Of a stretch of DNA of 64,000 nt, positions 49,103 to 56,662 are shown piece after piece (position 1 is the stretch's first letter; every line of letters starts with the position of its first letter). Origin of the DNA: Virgifigura deserti (lineage in GTDB: Bacteria > Pseudomonadota > Alphaproteobacteria > Dongiales > Dongiaceae); the NCBI GenBank assembly GCA_003576685.1, contig QOZR01000001.1, forward strand, positions 186,001 through 250,000. Direction: 5' to 3'. The position numbers were made by a program, and so were the translations under genes. The notes below the pieces were generated by a model, which saw only the letters and a program-made list of their open reading frames with translations, was not told where the DNA came from and made no database searches.

Positions 49103-50212
49103 CTAATACACCACCACGCTGCGGATCGACTCGCCCTTATGCATCAGGTCAAAGCCCTTGTTGATGTCCTCGAGCGGCATGGTGTGGGTGATCAGATCGT
49201 CGATGTTGATCTTTCCGTCCATGTACCAGTCGACGATCTGCGGCACATCGGTGCGACCGCGGGCGCCGCCGAAGGCCGAACCCTTCCAGACCCGGCCGGT
49301 GACGAGCTGGAAGGGGCGCGTCGAGATTTCCTGGCCTGCGCCGGCGACGCCGATGATTACGCTGACGCCCCAGCCCTTATGGCAGCATTCCAGCGCCTGC
49401 CGCATGACGTTCACATTGCCGATGCATTCGAAGCTGTAATCGGCGCCGCCCTTCGTCAGCTCGACCAGATAGGGCACGAGATCGCCCTCGATCTCCTTCG
49501 GATTGACGAAATGGGTCATGCCGAACTTCTCGGCCAAGGCGCGCCGATCCGGGTTGAGATCGACGCCGACGATCATGTTGGCGCCGACCATGCGGGCGCC
49601 CTGGACGACGTTGAGGCCGATGCCGCCGAGGCCGAACACCACCACGTTCGAGCCGGGCTCGACCTTGGCGGTGTTGATCACCGCGCCAATACCGGTGGTG
49701 ACGCCGCAGCCAATATAGCAGACCTTGTCGAACGGCGCGTCCTCACGGATCTTGGCGAGAGCGATCTCCGGCAGGACAGTGTAGTTCGCGAAGGTCGAGG
49801 TGCCCATGTAATGGTGGATCTTCTCGCCGCCGATCGAGAAGCGGCTGGTGCCGTCCGGCATCAGGCCCTGGCCCTGGGTCACGCGGATCTTCTGGCAGAG
49901 GTTGGTCTTCTGGCTGAGGCAGTACTCGCATTGCCGGCATTCCGGCGTGTAGAGCGGGATCACGTGATCGCCCTTCTTCAGGCTGGTGACGCCCGGCCCG
50001 ACATCGACGACGATGCCGGCGCCCTCATGGCCGAGGATCGCCGGGAACAGCCCTTCCGGGTCATCGCCCGAACGGGTGAACTCGTCGGTGTGGCAGATGC
50101 CGGTAGCCTTGACCTCGACCAGTACCTCGCCGGCTCTCGGCCCTTCGAGCTGTACCGTCTCGATGCTGAGGGGGGCGCCGGCCTTGTGGGCCACGGCTGC
50201 GCGAACGTCCAT
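49103..50212 (-). CDS. adhC: S-(hydroxymethyl)glutathione dehydrogenase/class III alcohol dehydrogenase
   Basis: This 369-residue zinc enzyme oxidises S-hydroxymethylglutathione with [17 protein letters not shown] holds the catalytic zinc Cys, [15 protein letters not shown] the zinc His and conserved Glu, and [17 protein letters not shown] the structural zinc cysteines. The NAD-binding motif is [35 protein letters not shown] is typical of class III. With fghA downstream it forms the glutathione route for formaldehyde, which is produced here by Tdm. Its promoter region faces a GntR gene across a 28-bp perfect palindrome. Confidence 0.97.
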   Translation of the reverse strand: MDVRAAVAHKAGAPLSIETVQLEGPRAGEVLVEVKATGICHTDEFTRSGDDPEGLFPAILGHEGAGIVVDVGPGVTSLKKGDHVIPLYTPECRQCEYCLSQKTNLCQKIRVTQGQGLMPDGTSRFSIGGEKIHHYMGTSTFANYTVLPEIALAKIREDAPFDKVCYIGCGVTTGIGAVINTAKVEPGSNVVVFGLGGIGLNVVQGARMVGANMIVGVDLNPDRRALAEKFGMTHFVNPKEIEGDLVPYLVELTKGGADYSFECIGNVNVMRQALECCHKGWGVSVIIGVAGAGQEISTRPFQLVTGRVWKGSAFGGARGRTDVPQIVDWYMDGKINIDDLITHTMPLEDINKGFDLMHKGESIRSVVVY

Positions 50213-50320
50213 CCTGCCTGTCCTCCGTCGAATTTCTTAACTTTTGCGGGCGCGCATCCTTCCATCGTCGGCGCGGAATGGCAAGTGCGGCATGACCATG
50301 AAATGTATAGCGGCGGCTAT

Positions 50321-50348
50321 AATTGACGATTGTCGACAATCGTCAATT
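50321..50348. promoter_or_regulatory. 28-bp perfect palindrome, candidate GntR operator
   Basis: AATTGACGATTGTC followed directly by its reverse complement GACAATCGTCAATT, without any mismatch or spacer. It lies 17 bases before the GntR start at 50365 and 108 bases before adhC. An FCD-type GntR dimer site is the natural reading. Confidence 0.75.
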
Positions 50349-50364
50349 CTGCTATTCTATCTTC

Positions 50365-51036
50365 ATGATCGCGATCATCAAACGCAGCTTTGATGTCCAG
50401 GCGGCCGACGTGCTTCGACAGCAGATCTTGTCCGCAGCAATTCCGGCCGGCTCCCGCCTTACGGAGGTCCGGCTGGCGGGCGAACTCGGCCTGTCCCGAG
50501 CGACCGTCCGCACCGCCCTGCATCAGCTCGTCAATGAAGGGCTTGTCGTGCAGGTCCCCTACACCGGATGGGAGGTTGCGACGCTTACCGCACATGACGC
50601 GTGGGAACTTTTCACGCTTCGAAGCAGCCTCGAGGCGCTTGCCGCAGGCTTGGCGGCGCAGCGGGCGGGTACATTGGACCTCGACGCTCTCGACCGCGCC
50701 TTTGAGGATCTGCAGACGGTTTGTCGCCGGCGCAACCGCGCCGCCATTGCCGATGCGGACTTCGCGTTGCACGAGGCGATCGTCAAACTTGCCGGTCATG
50801 GCCGGCTGCGAGCGCAGTACCGTATCGTCGAGCAGCAGATTCGCATGTGCATCGCATCATCGAATGCCCTCATCGGGGGCGGTCAGAGCATCATCGACGA
50901 GCATCGACCGATGGTGGAGGCGATCCGAGCCGGTGATGCCGAAAGCGCCGCCCGGTTTGCCCGAGATCACAACGCCGAGGCGAGCGACCTGCTGGTGACT
51001 CATCTCAAGCGCCTGGAAGAACAAACCGCCGACTGA
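50365..51036 (+). CDS. GntR family regulator, FCD (FadR-like) subfamily
   Basis: This 223-residue regulator has an N-terminal winged helix-turn-helix (about 10-75: LTEVRLAGELGLSRATVRTA, HQLVNEGLVVQVPYTGWEVA) and an all-helical FCD ligand domain (about 85-215) with probable metal ligands in DFALHEAIVKLAGHGRL and a later HNAEASDL. The ATG at 50365 directly follows a 28-bp palindrome that would let it repress its own promoter. The HAD and aldolase genes downstream are probably its operon partners, so the effector may be a 2-hydroxy acid or sugar acid. Whether it also controls divergent adhC is open. Confidence 0.92.
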   Translation: MIAIIKRSFDVQAADVLRQQILSAAIPAGSRLTEVRLAGELGLSRATVRTALHQLVNEGLVVQVPYTGWEVATLTAHDAWELFTLRSSLEALAAGLAAQRAGTLDLDALDRAFEDLQTVCRRRNRAAIADADFALHEAIVKLAGHGRLRAQYRIVEQQIRMCIASSNALIGGGQSIIDEHRPMVEAIRAGDAESAARFARDHNAEASDLLVTHLKRLEEQTAD

Positions 51037-51059
51037 ATCCCGGCCTGTTGAGGAGATGC

Positions 51060-51752
51060 ATGATGTGGTCGCTCAATCCAATGCCCAAGTTCATCACTTT
51101 CGACTGTTACGGCACGCTCATCCAGTGGGACCAGGGCCTGCAGAAGGCGGTGAAGGAGATCCTTGCCCGTTACGGTCGATCCGATCTGCCGGCGAAGCAG
51201 TTCATCGAGGTCTATGACGACGCCGAGCACCGCATCGAGCAGGAGCCGCCGCACCGGCCCTTCAAGGTCGTCGCAGGCGAGGGACTCAAGGAAGCCATGG
51301 GGAAGCTCGGACTTCCCTTCGCTGCGGAAGACGCCTCGATCCTGATCGAGAGCATCTCAAGGATGGGGCCGTTTCCCGAAGTGCCTGACGTGCTGCGGCG
51401 ATTGAGAGAGCGCTACAAGCTCGCAATCATTTCGAACACCGACGACGATCTCATTGCCGGCAACGTCCGCAATATTGGCGTGCCGATCGATCATGTGATC
51501 ACGGCGCAGCAGGCGGGGGCTTACAAGCCTTCCCGCAAGATCTTCGAGCACGCGCACCGGGTGCTTGGCGTGACGGTGGAGGAGGTCGTTCACGTCGCCG
51601 CCAGCATGCGGCTCGATATCCAGGCCTGCAAGGAGCTCGGGATCCGCTGCATCTGGATCAATCGCCGCGGCGAGGCGGGGCGACCCGACTATAAACCTTA
51701 TGAAGAACTCAATGATTTGAGCGGCGTGCCGGACTATTTGCTTCCGGCTTGA
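51060..51752 (+). CDS. haloacid dehalogenase type II family protein
   Basis: This 230-residue HAD-superfamily hydrolase has the nucleophile Asp15 in ITFDCYGTLIQWD, motif II in LAIISNTDDD and the lysine in GAYKPSRKIF. The last motif is HVAASMRLDIQACKELG, and the whole fits the L-2-haloacid dehalogenase-like group. It could be a true dehalogenase or, more often in such contexts, a phosphatase. GAGGAG lies just before the ATG pair at 51060. It sits 23 bases after the GntR gene and 50 bases before a class II aldolase gene, forming a likely catabolic operon. Confidence 0.9.
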   Translation: MMWSLNPMPKFITFDCYGTLIQWDQGLQKAVKEILARYGRSDLPAKQFIEVYDDAEHRIEQEPPHRPFKVVAGEGLKEAMGKLGLPFAAEDASILIESISRMGPFPEVPDVLRRLRERYKLAIISNTDDDLIAGNVRNIGVPIDHVITAQQAGAYKPSRKIFEHAHRVLGVTVEEVVHVAASMRLDIQACKELGIRCIWINRRGEAGRPDYKPYEELNDLSGVPDYLLPA

Positions 51753-51803
51753 GTCCGGCCTTGGGCTGAGTGTAGTGCGATAAAGATACGGGAGAACGAT
51801 AAA

Positions 51804-52532
51804 GTGATGAACAGTACGCGCCAGGCGCGGATCGATCTTGCGGCTGCTCTTCGGCTGGCTGTCCGCTTCGGGATGCATGAGGGAATCTGCAACCATTTCA
51901 GCGTCATGCTGCCGGGTGCGCAAGACTGCTTCCTTCTGAACCCCTACGGCCTGCACTGGTCGGAGATCACCGCGAGCAATCTTCTCGTCGTCGACGGCGA
52001 GGGGCGGGTTCTAGAGGGCGAGGGCGAGGCGGAGCGGACGGCGTTCCATATCCACGCCCGGATTCATCGCGCCAGCCCGCGCGCCACCTGTGTGCTTCAC
52101 ACGCACATGCCTTATGCCACCGCCTTGACCCTGGTCGAGGACACGCGCCTCGAGCCGATCAGCCAGAACGCGCTGCGCTATATCGACGATGTCGCCTATG
52201 ATGATCAGTATAACGGGCTGGTCCATGACAATTCGGAGGGCGACCGTCTGGCCGGTGTGCTGGGCGACAAGCGCGTCCTCTTCCTCGCCAACCACGGGGT
52301 AATCGTCGTCGGCGGCAGCGTTGCCGAGGCGTTCGACGATCTCTACTATCTCGAGCGCAGCTGCGAGGCACAGGTTCTGGCAATGTCCACGGGCAAGCCG
52401 CTGCGCCGCGTGCCCGATGAAGTGGCCCGGACGACCTTCGGCAACAATGCCGGCATGGCCCGATCCGCGCGGTTGCATTTCGACGCGCTGAAGCGCCTGC
52501 TCGACCGGGACGAGCCGGACTATGCATGCTAA
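51804..52532 (+). CDS. class II aldolase/adducin family protein
   Basis: This 242-residue zinc-dependent aldolase-fold protein carries metal ligands in CVLHTHMPYATAL and LANHGVIVVGGSV, and the substrate-side GICNHFSVMLP near the N-terminus. Relatives cleave fuculose or rhamnulose phosphates or act as epimerases or decarboxylases; many alphaproteobacterial homologues have unknown substrates. The start is GTG at 51804 or the adjacent ATG at 51807; GGGAG is upstream. It follows the HAD gene in a GntR-led operon and overlaps the convergent phosphoesterase gene by four bases. Confidence 0.9.
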   Translation: MMNSTRQARIDLAAALRLAVRFGMHEGICNHFSVMLPGAQDCFLLNPYGLHWSEITASNLLVVDGEGRVLEGEGEAERTAFHIHARIHRASPRATCVLHTHMPYATALTLVEDTRLEPISQNALRYIDDVAYDDQYNGLVHDNSEGDRLAGVLGDKRVLFLANHGVIVVGGSVAEAFDDLYYLERSCEAQVLAMSTGKPLRRVPDEVARTTFGNNAGMARSARLHFDALKRLLDRDEPDYAC

Positions 52533-53251
52533 ACCTTGATTAGCGCATAGGGCTTGCCGCTTTCCTTCGGCACATGCTGCGCGCAGTTGTAGACCGGAAT
52601 GCCCTTCGTCGTCTTTCCGGCATAGGTCCCGTGGTGCGCATGGCCGTGGAGGACTGCACTGACATCGAAGCGGTCGATGGTTTCGGCGAGGCGCGACGAG
52701 CCGAGAAATGGGAAGATGTCCTTCGGTTCCCCTTCAAGGGTGGCGGTGATCGGCGCGTAGTGCAGGACGATGACGGTCCGCTCGGTGGTGAGGGAATGCA
52801 GCGCGTTTTCCAGCCGCATGGCTTCGTTCACGGCCTCGCCGACGAAATGCTTGATTGCTTCCTCGCCGAACGCGCCCAGCATGTGGCTGCCGAAGCCGCC
52901 GGCAAAGCCTTTGACCCCGGCGAAGCCGACGCCCTCGATCTCATAGACCTGCGTCTCGAGAAAGCGGACGCCGGCCTGCTGCAGGATTTCCAATACTCTC
53001 TCCGATTCCCCGCATTCGAGATCGTGATTGCCGAGGACGCCGACGACGGGAATTTTGCAGGCATGCAGATCCTCCGCGAGGATCTCGGCCTCCTTGACCT
53101 TGCCGAGATTCGTCAGATCGCCGCAGAGCGCGAGAACGTCGGCCTCGCCCGATACCTCGGCGAACAGCTCCCGGAACGGATGGGCCGTGCTTTCGGCAAC
53201 GTGGAGATCGCCGAGCCCGGCAACGGTGATCGTGCTATTTCCGTTTTGCAT
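52529..53251 (-). CDS. metallophosphoesterase
   Basis: This 240-residue calcineurin-like phosphoesterase contains all the metal motifs in order: GLGDLHV (about 12-18), LCGDLTNLGK, VLGNHDLECG, VLHYAPI and LHGHAHHGTYAG. It is cytoplasmic, with no signal peptide. Its start overlaps the end of the nucleotidyltransferase gene by 17 bases, so the two are translated together. Substrates in this family range from cyclic nucleotides to nucleic acids. Coupling to a nucleotidyltransferase suggests that one enzyme may remove what the other adds; this is inference. Confidence 0.9.
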   Translation of the reverse strand: MQNGNSTITVAGLGDLHVAESTAHPFRELFAEVSGEADVLALCGDLTNLGKVKEAEILAEDLHACKIPVVGVLGNHDLECGESERVLEILQQAGVRFLETQVYEIEGVGFAGVKGFAGGFGSHMLGAFGEEAIKHFVGEAVNEAMRLENALHSLTTERTVIVLHYAPITATLEGEPKDIFPFLGSSRLAETIDRFDVSAVLHGHAHHGTYAGKTTKGIPVYNCAQHVPKESGKPYALIKV

Positions 53252-54011
53252 AGTCGTTCTCGCCCTCGCCCAGAATATCGGCGAAGCGCCATTCGGTGAT
53301 GTCTACGAGATAGTCGCTTCGCGACAGGAGGCGCCCGCGGCAGACCTTGATCTTCGGAACGGGAAGATCCGCGCGCTCCTTGAGTCGGGTGACGAGTTCG
53401 TCGAACAGCCAGCGCGGGACGCAGTCACGCTCGGTGGGGTAGATGAACCGGAAATTCAGGATGTGGATCAGGAGCACCTCCCAATATTGCTCCATGTAGG
53501 AGAGGAGGCGCTTCCAGTCGATGTTCCCGGACTGCTTCAGAATGACGTGGGCGACGTCGGCCCCGTCATACCGGTCCCGACCCTGTACGAAGACCTTGGA
53601 CCAGATCAGTTCCGTCGGGGGGACGATCTGCACCGGGGCCCCATAGACCCGCGCCTTGTGCGATTCGGCGAACCATTGGTCGGTGATCGGCGCGACGGCG
53701 GCGGTCGAGTTGAAGATCACGTCGAAGAAATATCGGCCTTGCCGAACCTTCGCGATCCATCGCTCATCCTCGATCTCCGTCACATATCCAAGTTTCTGGA
53801 AGTAGGTCAGAATGCGCGGGTAGTCGCCGGCCTTGCAGAACAGGTCGAGGTCCTTCGTCGGCCGGGTTATGCCGGTGTATGCGCTGACCGCGAAGGTCCC
53901 GGCGACCAAAAAGGGGATGTGCGACTTCTTCAGCAGCCTGAGGCTCTCAGCATAGAACGCCTCTGCCTGAGGCGGCGCCGTTGCGGCGGATTTCTTCAAA
54001 GGAGTTGCCAT
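53235..54011 (-). CDS. nucleotidyltransferase-fold protein
   Basis: This 258-residue protein has a minimal nucleotidyltransferase signature: VAGTFAVSAYTGITRPTKDL followed by DLF, with the two metal-binding aspartates at 54 and 56. The rest (YFQKLGYVTEIEDERWIAKV, FFDVIFNSTAAVAP, PPTELIWSKVFVQGRDRYDG) matches the larger uncharacterised nucleotidyltransferase group seen in many proteobacteria. GGGAG precedes the ATG at 54011; the longer frame from 54167 is not supported. An exact EcfG promoter lies 37 bases upstream. It heads a two-gene operon with an overlapping metallophosphoesterase. Confidence 0.85.
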   Translation of the reverse strand: MATPLKKSAATAPPQAEAFYAESLRLLKKSHIPFLVAGTFAVSAYTGITRPTKDLDLFCKAGDYPRILTYFQKLGYVTEIEDERWIAKVRQGRYFFDVIFNSTAAVAPITDQWFAESHKARVYGAPVQIVPPTELIWSKVFVQGRDRYDGADVAHVILKQSGNIDWKRLLSYMEQYWEVLLIHILNFRFIYPTERDCVPRWLFDELVTRLKERADLPVPKIKVCRGRLLSRSDYLVDITEWRFADILGEGENDYAKRK

Positions 54012-54047
54012 GGATCTCCCATATCGATTCGCGGCAAGCCTTAGATG

Positions 54048-54072
54048 AACGAGCGAGCGGCCGAGACGTTCC
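54048..54072 (-). promoter_or_regulatory. EcfG-type general stress promoter
   Basis: On the minus strand GGAAC (54072-54068), a 16-base spacer and CGTT (54051-54048) match the sigma-EcfG consensus exactly. It ends 37 bases before the nucleotidyltransferase ATG at 54011. Confidence 0.75.
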
Positions 54073-54511
54073 ACTGTGCTTGCTCCATAGTCTTTGTCAT
54101 AACAATTTGAGTTAACGGGCCTATTCTTGAATGACGCTGATAGAAATTTTCCTCCGATCGTCTTCAAATGCTTGACTTACGCCTCGCCAAAGCGCATCTA
54201 ACCGGGCAGAGACAATATCGTCTCCCTTCTCGCGATCGCGCAAAGCGCGTTGCCGGCCCTGAAAGGGCCCGACGGCTCCGTCCCGAGACCGAACGACAAA
54301 ATGGGCCTCCCTGGCTGCGCGCGGGGCCGCCTAACATAAGAAAGACTCAGGACGGCCGCTCTGCGTTCGCCGCTCCCGCGCCAGATCCCAGATATCCGTT
54401 CTCCATCGCGATGACCTGATCTTTCGTGCCGAAGGGCTGCGCGTTCGCCGCGCCGTCCCGGCCCGTGCGCGGGGTTCGATCGCCGGGGACGCCAAGAGAA
54501 AGACGATAGAC
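54073..54511 (+). other. intergenic region and probable long leader of rhlE
   Basis: No gene is supported here. A sigma-70-like promoter can be proposed with TTGACT at 54172-54177, an 18-base spacer and ATCTAA at 54196-54201. This would give the rhlE mRNA a leader of about 300 bases. Long leaders are common for cold-induced DEAD-box helicase genes; I see no obvious fold. Confidence 0.4.
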
Positions 54512-55768
54512 GTGACCAAATTTTCCGATCTTCCGCTCATCGAGCCGATTCAGCGCGCGGTGCGCGCCGAGAACTACGAGACGCCCACGCCGATCCAGGC
54601 ACAGGCCATTCCGCATCTTCTCGCCGGCCGCGACCTCCTGGGCTGCGCCCAGACCGGTACGGGCAAGACGGCGGCATTCGCACTGCCGATCCTCAATCGC
54701 CTCGCCACCGACCGCCGCCGCGCCGGACCGCAGGCGGCGCGCGTGCTGGTCCTCACGCCGACCCGCGAGCTGGCGACGCAGATCGGCGATAGCTTCCGTA
54801 CCTATGGCCGTCATCTCGGCCAGTCACTGGCAGTAATTTTCGGTGGCGTGGGCCAGCAGCCACAAGTCCAGGCCTTGACGCGCGGCGTCGATATCCTGGT
54901 CGCCACGCCGGGCCGCCTGCTCGACCTGATCGGGCAGGGGCATCTGCGGCTCGACCGGCTGGAGGTCTTCGTGCTCGACGAGGCCGACCGGATGCTGGAC
55001 ATGGGATTCATTCACGACGTGCGGAAAATCCTGCGTCTCTTGCCGAAGCAGAGGCAGACGCTGCTCTTCTCGGCGACCATGCCGACCGACATCGCGCGCC
55101 TCGCGGACAACATCCTCACCGACCCGGTGCGGGTCGAGGTGACGCCGGTCTCCTCCACCGCCGAGCGGATCAACCAATCGGTGCTGTTCGTCAACACCGC
55201 GAACAAGCGCGCGCTGTTGAGCGAGGTGCTGAAGAATTCCGAGATCCGCCGCGCCCTGGTCTTCACCCGAACCAAGCATGGCGCCAATCGCGTCGCAAAG
55301 CAGCTCGGCGACATCCAGGTGCCGGCCGACGCGATCCACGGCAACAAGTCGCAGACTGCGCGGCAGCGGGCGCTGGAGGATTTCCGCTCCGGTCGTATCC
55401 GGGTCCTGGTGGCGACGGACATCGCGGCCCGCGGGATCGATATCGACGGCATCACCCACGTCATCAACTATGATCTGCCGAACGTTCCCGAGAGCTATGT
55501 CCACCGTATCGGCCGAACGGCCCGCGCCGGCACGGACGGGATCGCGATCTCGTTCTGCGATGCCGAAGAGCGGGCCTATCTGCGTGATATCGAGAAGCTG
55601 ATTCGGCAGCAGGTTCCGGTGATCGAAAACCACCCCTTCGTGGCGCAAGGCGTGGCGTTGGCGGCAGCTCCGGCTGCCGCGCCAAAGAGCAGGGACGGGG
55701 GCGGAGAGAGGGTCGAGAACGGCGCGGCGCGGTCGCGCGGCCGGCCGAGGCGAAACCGGCGCCGGTAA
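54512..55768 (+). CDS. rhlE: DEAD-box RNA helicase, RhlE type
   Basis: This 418-residue ATP-dependent RNA helicase has all core motifs: Q motif ([15 protein letters not shown]), Walker [14 protein letters not shown] at about 44-56, [17 protein letters not shown], the DEAD box in [16 protein letters not shown] in [17 protein letters not shown] and [10 protein letters not shown]. After about residue 375 comes a low-complexity basic tail ([11 protein letters not shown]) typical of RhlE. It unwinds short RNA duplexes in ribosome assembly and RNA decay, usually at low temperature. The start is GTG, following AAGAGAAAG. Confidence 0.95.
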   Translation: MTKFSDLPLIEPIQRAVRAENYETPTPIQAQAIPHLLAGRDLLGCAQTGTGKTAAFALPILNRLATDRRRAGPQAARVLVLTPTRELATQIGDSFRTYGRHLGQSLAVIFGGVGQQPQVQALTRGVDILVATPGRLLDLIGQGHLRLDRLEVFVLDEADRMLDMGFIHDVRKILRLLPKQRQTLLFSATMPTDIARLADNILTDPVRVEVTPVSSTAERINQSVLFVNTANKRALLSEVLKNSEIRRALVFTRTKHGANRVAKQLGDIQVPADAIHGNKSQTARQRALEDFRSGRIRVLVATDIAARGIDIDGITHVINYDLPNVPESYVHRIGRTARAGTDGIAISFCDAEERAYLRDIEKLIRQQVPVIENHPFVAQGVALAAAPAAAPKSRDGGGERVENGAARSRGRPRRNRRR

Positions 55769-55846
55769 GGCCGGCGTGCCGACGCCGCTTGCGGCCGAGC
55801 GTTGGTTCGCTACACTGCCCTTGGCTTAAGTCGGATCGCAGGACGG

Positions 55847-56650
55847 ATGGGCAGTATTCTCGCCGTCGCCGCTGGCGCCTACATGCTGGTCCTGGGCCTG
55901 ATGTTCGGGTTCCAGCGGCAACTCCTCTATCTACCGAGCCGGGAGGCGCCCGACCTGGCGGAGAGCGGCGTCGACCGGTTGATGGAGCCCGTGCGGGTGA
56001 CGACCGCCGACGGACTCGAGATCCTGCTCTGGTATTGCCCGCCATCGACGCCCAACGCGCCGGTCCTGGCACTTTTCCATGGCAATGGCGGGCATATCGG
56101 CCATCGCGCGCCGAAGATGAAGCCCTATATCGAGGCCGGCTACGGCGTTCTGCTGGCGGGATATCGCGGCTATGGCGGGAATCCGGGCCGGCCGACCGAG
56201 GAGGGGCTCTATAGCGATGCCCGCGCCGCACTCGATTTTTTCGCGCGGCAGGGACTCGGCGCCGAACGGCTGGTGCTCTACGGCGAATCCCTCGGCTCCG
56301 CCGTGGCGGTACAGATGGCGACAGAGCGATCCGTCGCCGCGCTGATCCTGGAGGCGCCCATGACCTCGGTCGCCGCAGTCGCGCAGGCCCGCTACCCGAT
56401 CTTTCCGGTGCGCTGGCTGGTCCTCGACCGTTTCGATTCATTGGCGAAAATCGGCTCCGTCCGAGCTCCGCTGCTGCTGATGCATGGCGAGCGCGACACG
56501 GTGGTTCCCATCCGCTTCGGTCGGGTGTTGTTCGAGGCGGCCAACGAACCGAAAGAAGCCCGTTACTTCACCGATGCCGGCCACAACGATCTGCAGGCGT
56601 TCGGTGCGCCGGACGCGGTTCTGGATTTTCTGGAGCGTCTGAACCGGTAG
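55847..56650 (+). CDS. membrane-anchored alpha/beta hydrolase (BEM46-like)
   Basis: This 267-residue protein has an N-terminal membrane helix (ILAVAAGAYMLVLGLMFGFQ, about 4-23) followed by QRQLLYLPSREAPD, the usual junction of the ABHD13/BEM46-like hydrolases. The fold signatures are LALFHGNGGHIGHR for the oxyanion hole, YGESLGSAVAVQ for the nucleophile serine, LMHGERDTVVP for the acid and DAGHNDLQ for the histidine. Substrate unknown; relatives are esterases or thioesterases at the membrane. AGGA precedes the ATG at 55847. It is convergent with the cox-type maturation operon. Confidence 0.9.
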   Translation: MGSILAVAAGAYMLVLGLMFGFQRQLLYLPSREAPDLAESGVDRLMEPVRVTTADGLEILLWYCPPSTPNAPVLALFHGNGGHIGHRAPKMKPYIEAGYGVLLAGYRGYGGNPGRPTEEGLYSDARAALDFFARQGLGAERLVLYGESLGSAVAVQMATERSVAALILEAPMTSVAAVAQARYPIFPVRWLVLDRFDSLAKIGSVRAPLLLMHGERDTVVPIRFGRVLFEAANEPKEARYFTDAGHNDLQAFGAPDAVLDFLERLNR

Positions 56651-56662
56651 GGGCGGGTCGGC

